From positions 210,748 to 274,747 of the forward strand of contig VFFE01006624.1 of the NCBI GenBank assembly GCA_008921705.1: a stretch of DNA of 64,000 nt. Direction: 5' to 3'. Of the stretch, positions 1-12,135 are shown one piece after another. Position 1 is the stretch's first letter. Every line of letters starts with the position of its first letter. A program made the translations under genes and the position numbers. The notes under the pieces are model-generated. The model was not told the DNA's origin and did not search any database. It worked only from the letters and a program-made list of their open reading frames with translations. The stretch is from Burhinus oedicnemus (taxonomy: Eukaryota; Chordata; Aves; Charadriiformes; Burhinidae).

Positions 1-3000
1 CTAGAAATTCACAATCAAGTTATAATACATCAAAAAACTGATGAGTTTTCAGGTGTAAGCCATATAATTTATAATTTGAAAAAAATACTCAGTACAATTA
101 TTTGTGCAATTTTAATTAAATTGAATGTAGCTGGATGATTGCCCTTTAAAGATTAGTATTGATGATCTCATGCTTAGTCTCCTTAATTTCTTTCTTAAAC
201 ATATTGCCAGCATTTAATTTAGCTTTGAGTGACATATTACTTATATTTTGGCCATCACACTTTCATTAGCCACACTGTCAACTATGACCCTCATACTGCC
301 TCAGTTATTCTCCACTTCACCACACAAAACCACTCTCACAACCTAAATAAACAACATGAGCATAACACTTTACTATGATTATTCTCGTTTGCTGTTTCTG
401 GACTACTATTGCCAGTGATCAAGTTATTCCTGAAACTATGGTTTAGGACAGTCCCTAATCCTGAGCAAAAGCAGATCTACTGTCTCAGAAAAGGGGACAT
501 AGCCTGTATTTGCTTCAGGATGCCCATGTCATGTGTCTAAGTGTAAAATATAGACAAGTCTACAATAGCAGCTTACATGCTCTTGTAAAAGCTGCATCCC
601 TCTCCTTTACCATTGTTCTCTTCACCAATAGATCTGTCTCCATGTCTTCAGCGAGGAGGGATGCCGGATCCACTGAAGACAGTTGGTAAAGGATGGAAAT
701 ACATGGGAAGAAGTAGAGCGCTATGGGTTTTTGAAAAAAGATTAGAAGCATAACTTTCATTTGCTCTGAGAAGTGATAAATGACCTGATAACTATTCTAA
801 TCATTATCTCAAACCTCTAACCCAAGATTGAATAAAAATTATGTTTTGAAGAAAAGGCTCATTCAATCACTTAACATTAAGATCGGTCTTCTTTTAAAGT
901 ACCAATCTAAAGTGTGCATAGAGGAGCAAGCTCTCTCTCAATAATTCAGCGTCCTTCTCACTTCAATTAAGTCTTGAATAATTTCCAAGTACTTTTTCCT
1001 GAGTCATCCAAGGAGTCCTTCAGATAAAAAAGATTTGACATTCCTTACATTTCTAAAAACACTGTCAAAGTGTCTCATATTGCTCATAAAAATGCACGTA
1101 CAGGGCAAAAAGCAGATTTTTCCTCTTTAATTCTATTCCACAAAATGAGTTTCAAGTAAAGACAGGTATACTGTAGGAAACAATTATGTATTTAAGGCTG
1201 GACTTAAGATATTAAGGTATCTGTAATCTAACACCTCAGCAGTTTCCAACAGTGCAAACTCAAGGCAAGCAGGGTACAAAATTTCCAATTTACTGAGAGG
1301 CAATGGGTGAGAAGAATCTATTACTATTGCTTGCACAAGCTTCTTGTAAGCATAATTTAAAATGACTCTGAGATTGACTTGGGCTTATTTTTGTCTTTAA
1401 CAGTGCCATATAAGAAGAAATCAAACCACAAAAGCTATGCTGCATTAACATTAAGGCTCAGGCTGAAATTCCATCCTTAACTTGTTCTATTGTGTGTGGC
1501 TACAGCCGGGGCTTCAAACGCTGGGTGTTCCCAGATGCTCCACAGCACCCCCGCACAAGTGACTGAATTAAGAATGAAGTTTCAGTTTTAACTTGGAATT
1601 TAGTTCCCCTTTGTGGTTTTACGTCAAGCCTCCAATGCTAGTTTGAGGCCCATGGTAAAGGGCCATTTTGCCCACGGTAAAGCTATGATAGCTGATGGTA
1701 AATTAGAATTGAATGACACAAAAAGGGCTCTAGAAGGATGCAAGTGTTTTCCTCTGCAGTCGACATGGCAAGGGATCAGCAGCTGGCCAGCCACTGGCGT
1801 CTGTAAGCATTACCGAAGACTATGGTTTCCTTCTTGGCTTCCTGCACTGAGAAATGCCTAAGGGCAACAACATTACTTCTCACAATTCATATTCAGATTA
1901 ATGTAATGAATCTGTTTATCAGTCTCTTAATTTAGGATGCTAATAAAGAATTCACGGTGTTAAATTTTTTGCTTTGACTTTTTTTTTGGTATGTAAAATA
2001 GCAAGCTTTTTACATACGTACATAAGTAAACCCCTTATATTTACTGTATCTTTTAACTTTTTTTAAAAAAATACATTAAATAAAAATGAAGGGTTACATA
2101 AATAAAACCTTGACAATACTTACCTGTGATTTTCATAACACTCAAGTTACCTATTTTGTCTCTCTAAATCCTTTCATTATCTTTCCTCCATCATCTATAC
2201 ACCTTGTTCCACTTTCCCTTGGGAAAAAAGCTAAGCCATAGAACTTTTTTTTTTTCCTCCTCTGAAAAGAGGATCAATGCTCTTTTTTCCTGCCCTGATC
2301 TGGAAGAGCTAACTTGCACCACTCATTTTACCTGCTGTAAGAATAACTAAACCAATGTGTGGGATGTAATTAAAATCCAGTTGGTGCCAGCAGGCTCTCT
2401 GGGAGCATTGGGTCTGGATCCGTTAATTCACACTAGATCTACAGATGGCTGTAGCAACTCTGTATCAAATTTCCGCAAGACCGATGAAAACTTTGCAGTT
2501 AACTTGTGCCATTATTGTGTCTCAATTTCAACTCAATCCAATTTGAAATGATCAAAATATCAGAAAATGTAACTTAACCTCAAACCCTGCCGCACATGTT
2601 AACATACCCAGCATGCTTGCTGAATGCACAGAGAATAACGCTTGGAGCTCAAGGTTTGAAAGTCTCATACGACACAATAACTTATAGATGAAAAAGGGTT
2701 TTGCAAGAAATCCATTTGATAGAAATCTGTGACTTACAGAAAGCTCAAGACTGTAATATTTCAGAAAGTTTGTATAAGTATGTGCAAAAGTAGTTTGTGC
2801 TTTCACAATAAAGAACGTGAGCCACGTAGTATGCACAGCCCTGATCAAAGGCACCAGTTACCAAACCCAACATCAAATTGAAGACAAAAGATCAGAAGCA
2901 AAATGTTCTTATGAAGTGAATTGATCTGTATCACATTTTTCAACGTTATATTTTTGACCTTGCAGATCAAACTGCAAGCCTGGACATAAAGTAAGACGAG

Positions 3001-4644
3001 GAAAAAAAGTACCGATTTCAGTTTGGAAAGAAGTTCTAAGTATTTGAATGACTGTTCAAGCAATGTGAAAATAAACAAACAACTACATTACTAAAAGCTC
3101 TAACAGCCTTGAAATCACTAAATATGAAATGGACAAAGGATTAAAATACCTTCTCAGGAGCTACATCTGAGACAGAGAACAGACTGCTAAAAGATGGACA
3201 AGCAGAGAATGAGAATGCAATAACCTTATGTCTGGCTACTCTTAACACTGCTGAATATAAATACTCCAAAATTAGATGAAGCCCTTTCTATGCACCAACA
3301 GGTGCCACTCCCCTGCTTTCTTTCAAATAGCTGCTCAGACAATTCTGCTGTGCTAATACTAATTAGTGACGGTTACATTCGAAGCAGCAGCTGAACAGCT
3401 TATTTGCACCTAAACCCCTGACATTTTTTGTTTTGATTTATCTCTCCCACTCTTTGTATTTCACTGGGTTCAGACTAAACTGGTGCACACAGAACAGGTC
3501 TTCCACTGTTACTGGAACTCACCCCACATGGAGAATTAACCCAAATATAAAGATAATATAGAAAACAGTTCAGTTTATGAGGTTTTTTAATTTCACTATT
3601 CAATTCTAGAAATTTCAGCCTTAGCAGAGCTCATTTTTAAACATAAATTTAAAAAGAAGTCGGAAACTAACACATTTCCACTAACAAAATGTAAAGAAGG
3701 CAGATAAGGTGCCCAAGCTCTAACAAGCCAGAGAACCATTTCATTTAACAAACCATATATTTACACCTCAACTTGCAAGTTATCACACTGCCCTGCTTAC
3801 ACATTCCCCTACTGAGGCTGACACGCCACTCAAACACACTGGTGCAGAAGTACTAAGTACATCCTGAGCGACAGGGAGACCGCATAGACACCTCGAAGGC
3901 AACACACCCAGGAAACATGTTCATACAGCTTTCTCAGAAAGCTCATCACACCGCCATTGTATTTGATAGTCAGTGGATTTAAGTAAAAACTGTGTTGTAC
4001 GTACTTCTCACGGATCTTTTTCAGTCATTCACTGCCCGTTGAAGTGCAGTCAAAATGTGAAGACACCAATACATTTTTCTTTGAAGGTAAGAAGAGCTAG
4101 GTATTTTTGAAAGACGCTATGTGCAAATGTGTAATTGATACATGGAGCTTAACTGTTTGCCTCTAAAATGCCGTAATATCTTTATTTTTCCTCCCCCTTC
4201 TCAATTCAAATGATGTATGGAGTGTCTCTTGGCACACTCAGGAGGAGCTGGGAAAGGCTCTAAGCCATCTGAACTTTTTGCTTACCCTGGGCTTGCAGAT
4301 CTTTAGGACTTTTCAAGTTAACAAGAGTCCACTTCTTACGTGTAGTTGCGCTGCAGAAGGAAACCACATGCCCTTTTCAAATAGCTTCTTGCTTTGTGTA
4401 ACTTAGATAGTAGCTCTACCTGATCCGTTCTGAACTACGTCAAGAGATAATCCATTTATATTACATGGCAGTTCAGTTTAACTGCACGCCCTTCAAAATG
4501 GGACTACACATGTCTGAGTTTGAGAAGTGCAACTTCAAACTGGGAATTTTTGCCGTCTAACTCATGCCAACTGCATGGTGCCATATATTTACAGCTTTAA
4601 AAGCTCTTTACTGTCATAGTGCTTGGTCCCATAACAATAATATA
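1..4644. other. Unique AT-rich non-coding DNA
   Basis: I see no recognisable gene or repeat family here. Open frames are short (100 codons at most), lie in AT-rich DNA and resemble no protein I know. Small items are short T and A runs near 1980-2070 and 2245-2260, and a perfect 10-bp inverted repeat (GTATGTAAAA at 1989-1998, its complement at 2008-2017). There is also a slightly GC-richer patch at about 1500-1560. Confidence 0.6.
1989..2017. repeat. Short perfect inverted repeat, 10-bp arms
   Basis: GTATGTAAAA at 1989-1998 is exactly complementary to TTTTACATAC at 2008-2017, with a 9-nt loop. It lies just after a T run. Arms of this length and AT content can arise by chance in 64 kb, so no function is claimed. 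Confidence 0.6.
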
Positions 4645-4655
4645 GTGCTTGGTCC
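4616..4655. repeat. 14-bp direct repeat at the CR1 5' junction
   Basis: ATAGTGCTTGGTCC occurs at 4616-4629 and again at 4642-4655, a 26-bp spacing, exactly where recognisable CR1 coding sequence begins. It may be a small duplication made when the truncated 5' end joined the target, or a later slippage event. Confidence 0.6.
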
Positions 4656-5417
4656 TTGCTGGGTTCTGCACTTGGGTCACAACAACCCCATGCAGCGCTA
4701 CAGGCTTGGGGAAGAGTGCCTGGAAAGCTGCCTGTCAGAAAAGGACCTGGGGGTGTTGGTTGACAGCTGGCTGAATATGAGCCAGCAGTGTGCCCAGGTG
4801 GCCAAGAAGGCCAACAGCATCCTGGCTTGTACCACGAATAGTGTAGAGAGCAGGACTAGGGAAGTGACTGTCCCACTGTACTCGGCACTGGTAAGGCGCC
4901 ACCTTGAATACTGTGTTCAGTTTTGGGCCCCTCAGTACAAGAAAGACATTGAGGTGCTGGAGCATGGCCAGAGAAGGGCAACAAAGCTGGTGAGGGGTCT
5001 AGAGGACAAGTCTTATGAGGAGCGGCTGAGGGAACTGGGGTTGTTTAGTCTGGAGAAAAGGAGGCTGAGGGGAGACCTTATCGCTCTCTACAAATACCTG
5101 AAAGGAGGTTGTAGAGAGGTGGGGGTCGGTCTCTTCTCTCAAGTGGCAAGCGATAGGATGAGAGGAAGTGGCCTCAAGTTGCACCAGGGAAGGTTCAGAT
5201 TGGATATTAGGAAAAATTTCTTCACAGAAAGGGTTGTCAAGCATCGGAACAGGCTGCCCAGGGAAGAGGTGGAGTCACCATCCCTGGAGGTATTTAAAAG
5301 ATGGGTAGACGTGATGCTGAGGGACATGGTTTAGTGGTGGTTTGGGCAGTGTGAAGTTGATGGCTGGACTTGATGACCTTAAAGGTCTCTTTCAACCCAG
5401 ACGATTCTATGATTCTA
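4645..5417 (+). mobile_element. CR1 LINE, 5'-truncated, with open C-terminal ORF2
   Basis: This is the 3' part of a chicken-repeat-1 (CR1) non-LTR retrotransposon. The element moves by target-primed reverse transcription, and this copy keeps only the end of ORF2 after the polymerase core. The plus frame is open from upstream of the element to a TAG at 5332-5334. It carries CR1 C-terminal landmarks: [27 protein letters not shown] (about 4900-4932), [20 protein letters not shown], and [10 protein letters not shown] followed by [16 protein letters not shown]. After the stop comes a short 3' UTR containing GGCTGGACTTGATGACCTTA, then the terminal repeat GATTCTATGATTCTA at 5403-5417. The polymerase and endonuclease domains are missing, so it cannot move by itself. 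The unbroken 229 or so codons make it the least decayed CR1 in the window. The 5' edge is estimated to within about 15 bp. Confidence 0.95.
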
Positions 5418-7138
5418 ACTGTACAGACAGGAAAAAAAGTTAACGGCTTTAACAGTAGGTGGTGGAATGCTAGACCAGTTTTTGTTCTGAACCAGAAGAC
5501 AAACGAATTCTGGACTCACTGCTTATAAGTAAGAATTTAAAGGAGAAAATAAACTGTTTAACGGTAGATGTAGTAGACTGACCTAAGCAGAAGGACCTAA
5601 GAGAATGCATCTCCAAAACCAAGACTGGGAGAAGATGACAAAAAGGGGAGATGACTTTCCAATAGGTAAAGTAAGCAGTACAGGTTCAAAAGAAAATTAA
5701 ACAGATGAAAAGCTGAGGATAAGGGAGCTAGATTTGACGTAGCAGTATGTAAGAAGACAGCCAAGAGTTACATAATAAAAAACCAAAGTGGTTAAATCTA
5801 CAAGAATTTTTTTGGTAATTAAACAGATGTATTGGGTTAGCATTTAATGCTTGTGTAGATTTAAATATATCCATGTCCATGTATGAATAAAAAAGACTAG
5901 AAATAACATGGCTACCATAATCTGCGTAAGGGCTTGAGCAAGAAGTGATAAATACAATGGAATGGGAATTAAGATAGTAAGGAGTTTAGTGATAATGGGA
6001 GGAGAAAAGTTAAAAAAATAAAAAATACCAGAAACGTACCAGAATTGGTCTTACAAGCTTTTTAAAACAACTTCAAAGTGCCTCTGTCAATGGTTACCTA
6101 CACTTCCAGTACTTCTGTACACACTACATTTGCAGCACTGTGCCAAAAGCATTCCCGAAAAGGCACCACACCGGCATGATATTTTACAGACAATATATGT
6201 GCTTCAAGGGAAACACTGTGAAAGAAACTGCCTCCCTGTCATTGGAGAAGACTGTCACTTGCATGTTTTCGAAACGCATTTCAGAATACCAATCTTGTTT
6301 AAGCACTATTGTTAACACGTCTGCATATTCACAATGTTTTAAACAGTGGCTGAATGCACGGTGCTTTCCATAAAAGTAGATGTAGAACAGCCTTAGATTC
6401 TGTATCACTCACTGAAACACGCTGCGTGCCAAATATAATTATGCATTAAAATGCGAATCCTGTTAATTTTTAACCTAGGTACTTTGGACTTGCACTGCCA
6501 GGGAATTTTCATCATAACACTGGGATTGCATTACGAGAAATACACACTGTGTTCCAGTTGCTGACCAGGCTAACACAGCACTGATCAAAACCAACCATGC
6601 ACTGGCAGAACCTATGGACTCATAACTAACTTCTCTACCAAGGACAAGCACCCCCACAGCAGAAATATCCTGTGATTTCATCTTCCTGGACTAAGAACTA
6701 TGTTTCTGTATAGAAGAGTAGATGCAACTCAAATCAAACTGGATGCCTATGTAAGGCTTAAGAACGCTCATATTATACTATCAGAGATTGAAAAAAAAGA
6801 CGGCAATCTTAAATATGCAAGCATCATATATGCTAGCTGTCATCAGTTTCTGTAAATGAGTGCTTCTGTTTAGTCAGCCTGCAAATACTTTCAAAGAAAC
6901 TTGTAGCTATTATGAATTTATCCAAATCTCAGTGTCTCCCTTTTTGAAGGCTTTGACATAAAGAAAACTCAGATAGTTCAAAAATGTTGTGAGTCTTGCA
7001 AGGAAGTTTTGTTGGATGGTGTGCAACTGCGACAGGAGCCCTGAATTTATTCTTCATGGTCACAAGATCTACAAGATGGTGCTTTAAGGCTCTTGTTTTA
7101 AGCCACACATGTATTTAACAGTACCACAAATCACTGTA

Positions 7139-7179
7139 CATCATACCAGTGTACATACCAGCTGTACACTGGTATGATG
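7139..7179. repeat. Perfect 16-bp inverted repeat (hairpin)
   Basis: CATCATACCAGTGTAC at 7139-7154 is the exact reverse complement of 7164-7179, separated by a 9-nt loop (ATACCAGCT). The arm has mixed composition (7 of 16 G or C), so it is a far less likely chance event than an AT-only palindrome. The stem is shorter than a typical miRNA precursor, and flanking pairing stops at 7138/7180. Confidence 0.9.
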
Positions 7180-7643
7180 GCTTTACACAGCAAAGCTACT
7201 TAAAAACATTTAATGGTAAAGGAATTAGGAATTTTACAGTTTGTGGTTTGTTTTTTCATTAAAAAAACAACCACCAAACACAACAAAATAGAAGAGGGCA
7301 TGCAACTACACAAGTGCTTGCTATAAATATTCTGAAATTTAAAAAAAAAAAATTTAAAAACCCCCACTGTTTAAAATAAAGAGCTCGAATAGTAGGCAAT
7401 ACTAAAAAATGTTATTCCCTTAAGAACAAATATTTAAGAATTGTGACAGATTGCTGGCAAGACAGGAAAACTGTGTTCAGAGTCACAATTCGCTTCTGTG
7501 ATAATGTGAACATTACAGAGCTAATCACATTACTGCTCCCCCAGAAGCTTTCCTGGGGAAAACAATGTTTTCCAAGCTTTTCTCCAGCCCTTTTATAACA
7601 AATTTTTCCAAGTTAAAGACACATGCAAATGGCAAAAAGAAAA

Positions 7644-7663
7644 GGGGGGGCGGGGGAAGGGGG
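7644..7663 (+). repeat. G-rich tract, G-quadruplex candidate
   Basis: Seven G, one C, five G, two A and five G follow each other. If the first run is split, the tract offers four or more G3 blocks with loops of 1-2 nt. Folding is possible but untested. Confidence 0.55.
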
Positions 7664-10600
7664 CACAGAAAAAGAAAGAGCCAGATATGCTCCAGGTTCT
7701 TCTGCATAAGCAACCAAATTGAAAACAAAATAAATACTTAGCTGAATCTATCACAATACACTCTTTACAAAAAGTCTATCATATTTTAAACCCCATTATT
7801 ACCTATGTTGCATCAAGATGTTTTCTCGGTTCTCAGAAAGCCCGGTACTCTAAAAGGTGCCATAAATGATGGGGCGTTAACTGATTGCCATAGAAAAAGA
7901 CTACCACTACCAAACCTCCCAAAGCATTCAACAGCATATGGGAAGTGTGAAATTCTTCACTTTTAAATACAGTGAACTAACACTATTAGATAAAACTTCC
8001 ACAGTGCTAAATTAATCAGAGAATAACGACATGTAAAAGAAAGAAAACAGAATCACTTTAAAGCTTTCCTTTCTTTTTTCTTTTTTTATTTATTAAAGGT
8101 TTAGTCACATAGATGAAAGATGGCTAACAAGTTAAGCTCTTTAGAAGAGGGGTCAGAGTTATGCTCAGAAGATTTAGCAGGTCCCAGGAGGGACCCGAAA
8201 CAAACATCCATATGTCCTGTAAGATTAATACAACAGTAACAACAAAGTCATTGCAACAACAAGAAATGTTTATACTGTAATTAAGTTGTAAAATTATATT
8301 TATTTCTCCATAAATCTGCTGACTTCAGTTCTAAACAAATGATTTGTTTTCTGTAGGAGCCACTGATCTTGCGACAATGTTATGTGTAAAACTTGAATGT
8401 CTTAAAACACACTATATTTTCCAATGACCAGACATATTTTTCCTAATCTTGCTTATTTTTTTAAACTTTCTACCTATGCATAATTTTTCTTCTAAAGCAT
8501 TTTCATTTGACACAGAGATTACTCACGGAAGGACTGGATGAAGAGAGACAGCTTAGACAGTTCTGCTCTGCCACTTGTCCAGAAAAACAGAAACCACAAT
8601 GAAAGTTTTATCTAAATTCTGGTATTCCCATTTACTAATTAAACATTTTCATCAACATTCTTTTCTAAAACTAAACCGTTCACAATAAATTCAAACTATT
8701 TGAAACAAGAATTCAGAAATCTAGAATTCTGCTTATTCAAATCGACATATTTGCTTTGAACTAAGCACACATTATTTAATCAAAGGTTTGTGTAATATTT
8801 TAAGTTTTCAATAGATTGCAAAATATATCACACTTAAAATTGGTGAGAATGATCCTAAATGTTCCAGCAGATTGCTGTGTAGATCAGAACTTTTAAAATC
8901 AGTTGCTGACAGCCTCTAACAAGAAAACCACGGAAAATGGAACAGATGAGGTAAAGTTAGAGGCACCAGCAGAAGGTAACCGAAGCTTGCACTAAATGTA
9001 TACACACACTTTTTGCAAAGATAAGATGTCTTACTACCTCTAAACCAAGTATCAAGGAGATGATTGTCCAAGATCTTAGATTTACATCAGAGAAATTAAA
9101 AAGATCTCTTTTACATTCAGTAGTTTCAATAACAGTTATCCTGAAAGTCAAAATGAATTCAATATGAGACACTGTGAATAAGGTAACACTGACAAATATT
9201 TATTTTAATTGGAGCCATTACAGAGTGTAAAACCAGTGTATTCCTGATTACAGCAGAGTTGTAACGACTCTTCATTTTTTACTAGTGTTTACAAATTCCA
9301 CCCTCTAATTTTGAACTTTCCTTCTATAATGAAAGTTCAAGTATGTTTTCTCAATCCTCCCTTCAGAGCCCATCACTGCTGCACCTTCAGTGAGACTGCA
9401 AGGTCACAACGCAGTACTACAATTTTCTTCTCTGCAGCATCTGAATCTAGCAAAAACCTGTACCTGGTAGGTCACCCATTTCCCTGTGCTACATTCCTCC
9501 ATACCAGAGATAAAATAATTTTCGGTCATCCTGGCTGCGCCTTAAACGGCTTTTGTAGAGGCTGTAGTACCATTTAACCAGGTCATCAGGCATCTGCTGA
9601 TTGTCTTTTTCAAGACCTCGGTGGTTTTCAGTGTTGCTTCATTTATCAAAGCTGCCATATTCTTGGAAGCGGATTGTGCTATTAGCACAAACATTACATT
9701 TCTTTGGGAGGTCCAGAACTCCATCTGATGCAATTCTCTCTTCTCCCCTTCCAAGTTTTTAAGATTATCTTTATCTCAGACTTCTTTTGTGAAATAGTTT
9801 GACTGCAGCCTTTAATTCAAGAAAGACAGAATTGTGTAAACCCTATATTGAGTCAAATTAATGCTGTATTTGTCCAACCTCTTTTCTTGTAATTAAAAAT
9901 AGTTTCTCTGACTTCCTAAGAGCTCAGGCATGGCTACATTTTTCAGACAGACTGCCTATTTGCAAATGTTTACAGTAGTAACTAAAAATAAAGCAAGTTA
10001 GTTTTCGCCTGCTCTGCTGGAGAAGATTCACTAGCCATCACTATAATTTAATGACTTGAAAGCACAAATTGATGACTTGATTTCTAGCTAGTACCAACCA
10101 TCATCCACAAAAAAGATTCATTCTGGATCTGTAGATGGACACCTATTCCAACATGCATTAAGTAAAAATTGAATCATTTACTGATTTGTTAAAGTCTTAT
10201 TGGACCAACCATAAAAATGCAGAATTGGCTTAATTTTAAAAATAGGGATATTATGCACTTATCTATAGCATCTGAGATAGTAATGACATTTCTTTTTTAC
10301 AATACTAAAATGTGACAATGCAATCAGTATGTTATTAGCAACATCACCAAACAGTTCTTCAAATCCAGCTCTGGCCTTTGTTAAGTGGCTTATTATTGAG
10401 AGCAATTAATTTTGGACAGAGAGAACAGCTAGCCAAAGGTTTTATAGTGTAACTCACTTCAAGTAACTTTATTCCTCTGCTCCACTCTTTTCCATGTTTT
10501 CCCAACCATCTGCTTACTGGAAAGAAAAAAAAAGTAAAAGAAAAAGCTAACTGGTGCTCAACCTCACAGTGTACAACAGATGTGTTTTTTAAGATTTAAA

Positions 10601-11989
10601 ATAGGAAGCCAAACATTCCTCCATTAAGGTCTTCAATAAATAGAATCTCAGTTTGCAGAGAACCTTGAGGCAAATATGCCCAAAACCTGGGCTCTCGAGA
10701 CCAAGTGTCAGAGGTGCAGATTCTGTTACAACTGCTGATCTGCCACATTTGCCCAGCAACTGAATGGAAGAAGAAAGGACAAAAAAGGAAGATAGATCTG
10801 GTCGTGTCATGCCTCCTCCTCATACGGTCCCATTGTCTGCCGATCTACGACTCCTGCTTCTTGATGGCAGAAGATCACAAGAGCCCTATTTTTGTCAAGA
10901 ATATGGAGCTGCTATTTACTCTGCAACCACCCCACCGAACTTGCAAACAGTTCTGGGGTGGGTGGGAAAATTAGCACTGAAGGCAGGAGTGAGACAGGTA
11001 GAAACTAGTGACAGGGTTGTTCCCACTGTGTTTAGGAAATACCTTGTTCATTTTGAATGACAACAAAAGAGAAATGCACATTTCTTAGGTCTCCACTGCA
11101 TCTAGGGCACAGGCTCAGTCAAGCTCAAACTCTCCTTGCCATCACCTGCACTTAGGTAGGTGACCTCTGGGGAACACCTGTAGTGAAGAACAGGGTCCCA
11201 AGGTACCCCTTACTGCAAACAGACATATGGGGTTGCATAAACTCCATAGCTACCTTGAATGTCATCATGTCTTAATATTTTTATTGCTCATGAAATATAG
11301 AGTGAAAAGAGAAGTCAGCCTAAATAAAAGTCAGTTGGTAACCTCAGTAATATTTAGATTTTTTTAACTGGTGAAATCTTTGGAGGATATATATATGACA
11401 TTAAAGCTTATTCCATTATGAAATATTCATACCCTGCTTCTAACTGCAGAAAAAGTGCCTTAGCATCCCTTTGTCCAAGGCTCTGTAGTGCTCCATAGCC
11501 TTGACTTCCCAGTCAGGATGTATTAGTTTTGTGACCTGCTAGCAGATACACAGATTTCAAAAGCACTTCTATTCAGAAAAACAAATAAACGCACACATAC
11601 ACAGTAAGGCTTCAGCTCATGCTCAGAGCTGAACTCACAGATATACCTAGCCTTATCCTGCAAGTATTTTAAAAACATTTAAATGTCTTCCTGAATTTGG
11701 TCAGAGACAGTCTCAGAAGAATGAAGGAGTGGGTCAGAACAAAGGTCCACCTCATCCTTTCTCCTCCCTTATGGTCTGTGGCTGTAAGGTCAGAACATCT
11801 GAATGAGTCAGACATTGTACTTAAAATTCAACAGCAGTGTGTCTGCATCAATTCAAGCATTTGCCATAAGCAAAAGCTTAGGAAGGAATAAAAATATTCT
11901 CTCAGTATTAATCTATTTTGAGCTCAGGGACATCCTGAGCTGGATGTGGTTTCCATGTATTTAACAACCCTTGGTTATATCACTTTCTG

Positions 11990-12135
11990 GCACTTACCCA
12001 ACATCTCCTTGAATCCATGCAAACTTTTAGTGACTTTAATGACTTTTGGCACGGAGTTTCACACATCTATTGCCTATTGTGAAGAATTGCACAATGCATA
12101 ATAGACCCTGGGAATGTCAAGTTCATGTCAAATTA
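11990..12135 (-). mobile_element. Ancient CR1/L3-like LINE fragment
   Basis: Plus-strand text around 12045-12100 (GGCACGGAGTTTCACACA, then CTATTGTGAAGAATTGCAC) follows the pattern of the reverse complement of the CR1/L3 C-terminal coding region, the part encoding a basic NFF-type stretch before NRLP. No frame is intact. The edges are uncertain, and weaker similarity may run to about 12420. Confidence 0.45.

Larger units (their letters stand above)
5418..11990. other. Unique AT-rich non-coding DNA
   Basis: No gene or dispersed repeat is recognised. The first kilobase after the CR1 is purine-rich on the plus strand. Local items are the hairpin at 7139-7179, a G-rich tract at 7644-7663, and A/T homopolymers near 7339, 8075 and 10525. 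Open frames (up to 98 codons, at 10705-11060) overlap one another in different frames and resemble nothing I know, so they are treated as chance frames. Confidence 0.55.

Noticed and set aside
4735..5327. Minus-strand open frames of 62-81 codons across the CR1 at 4645-5417
   Set aside because: They are shadows of the CR1 ORF2 frame on the plus strand and match no protein on the minus strand.
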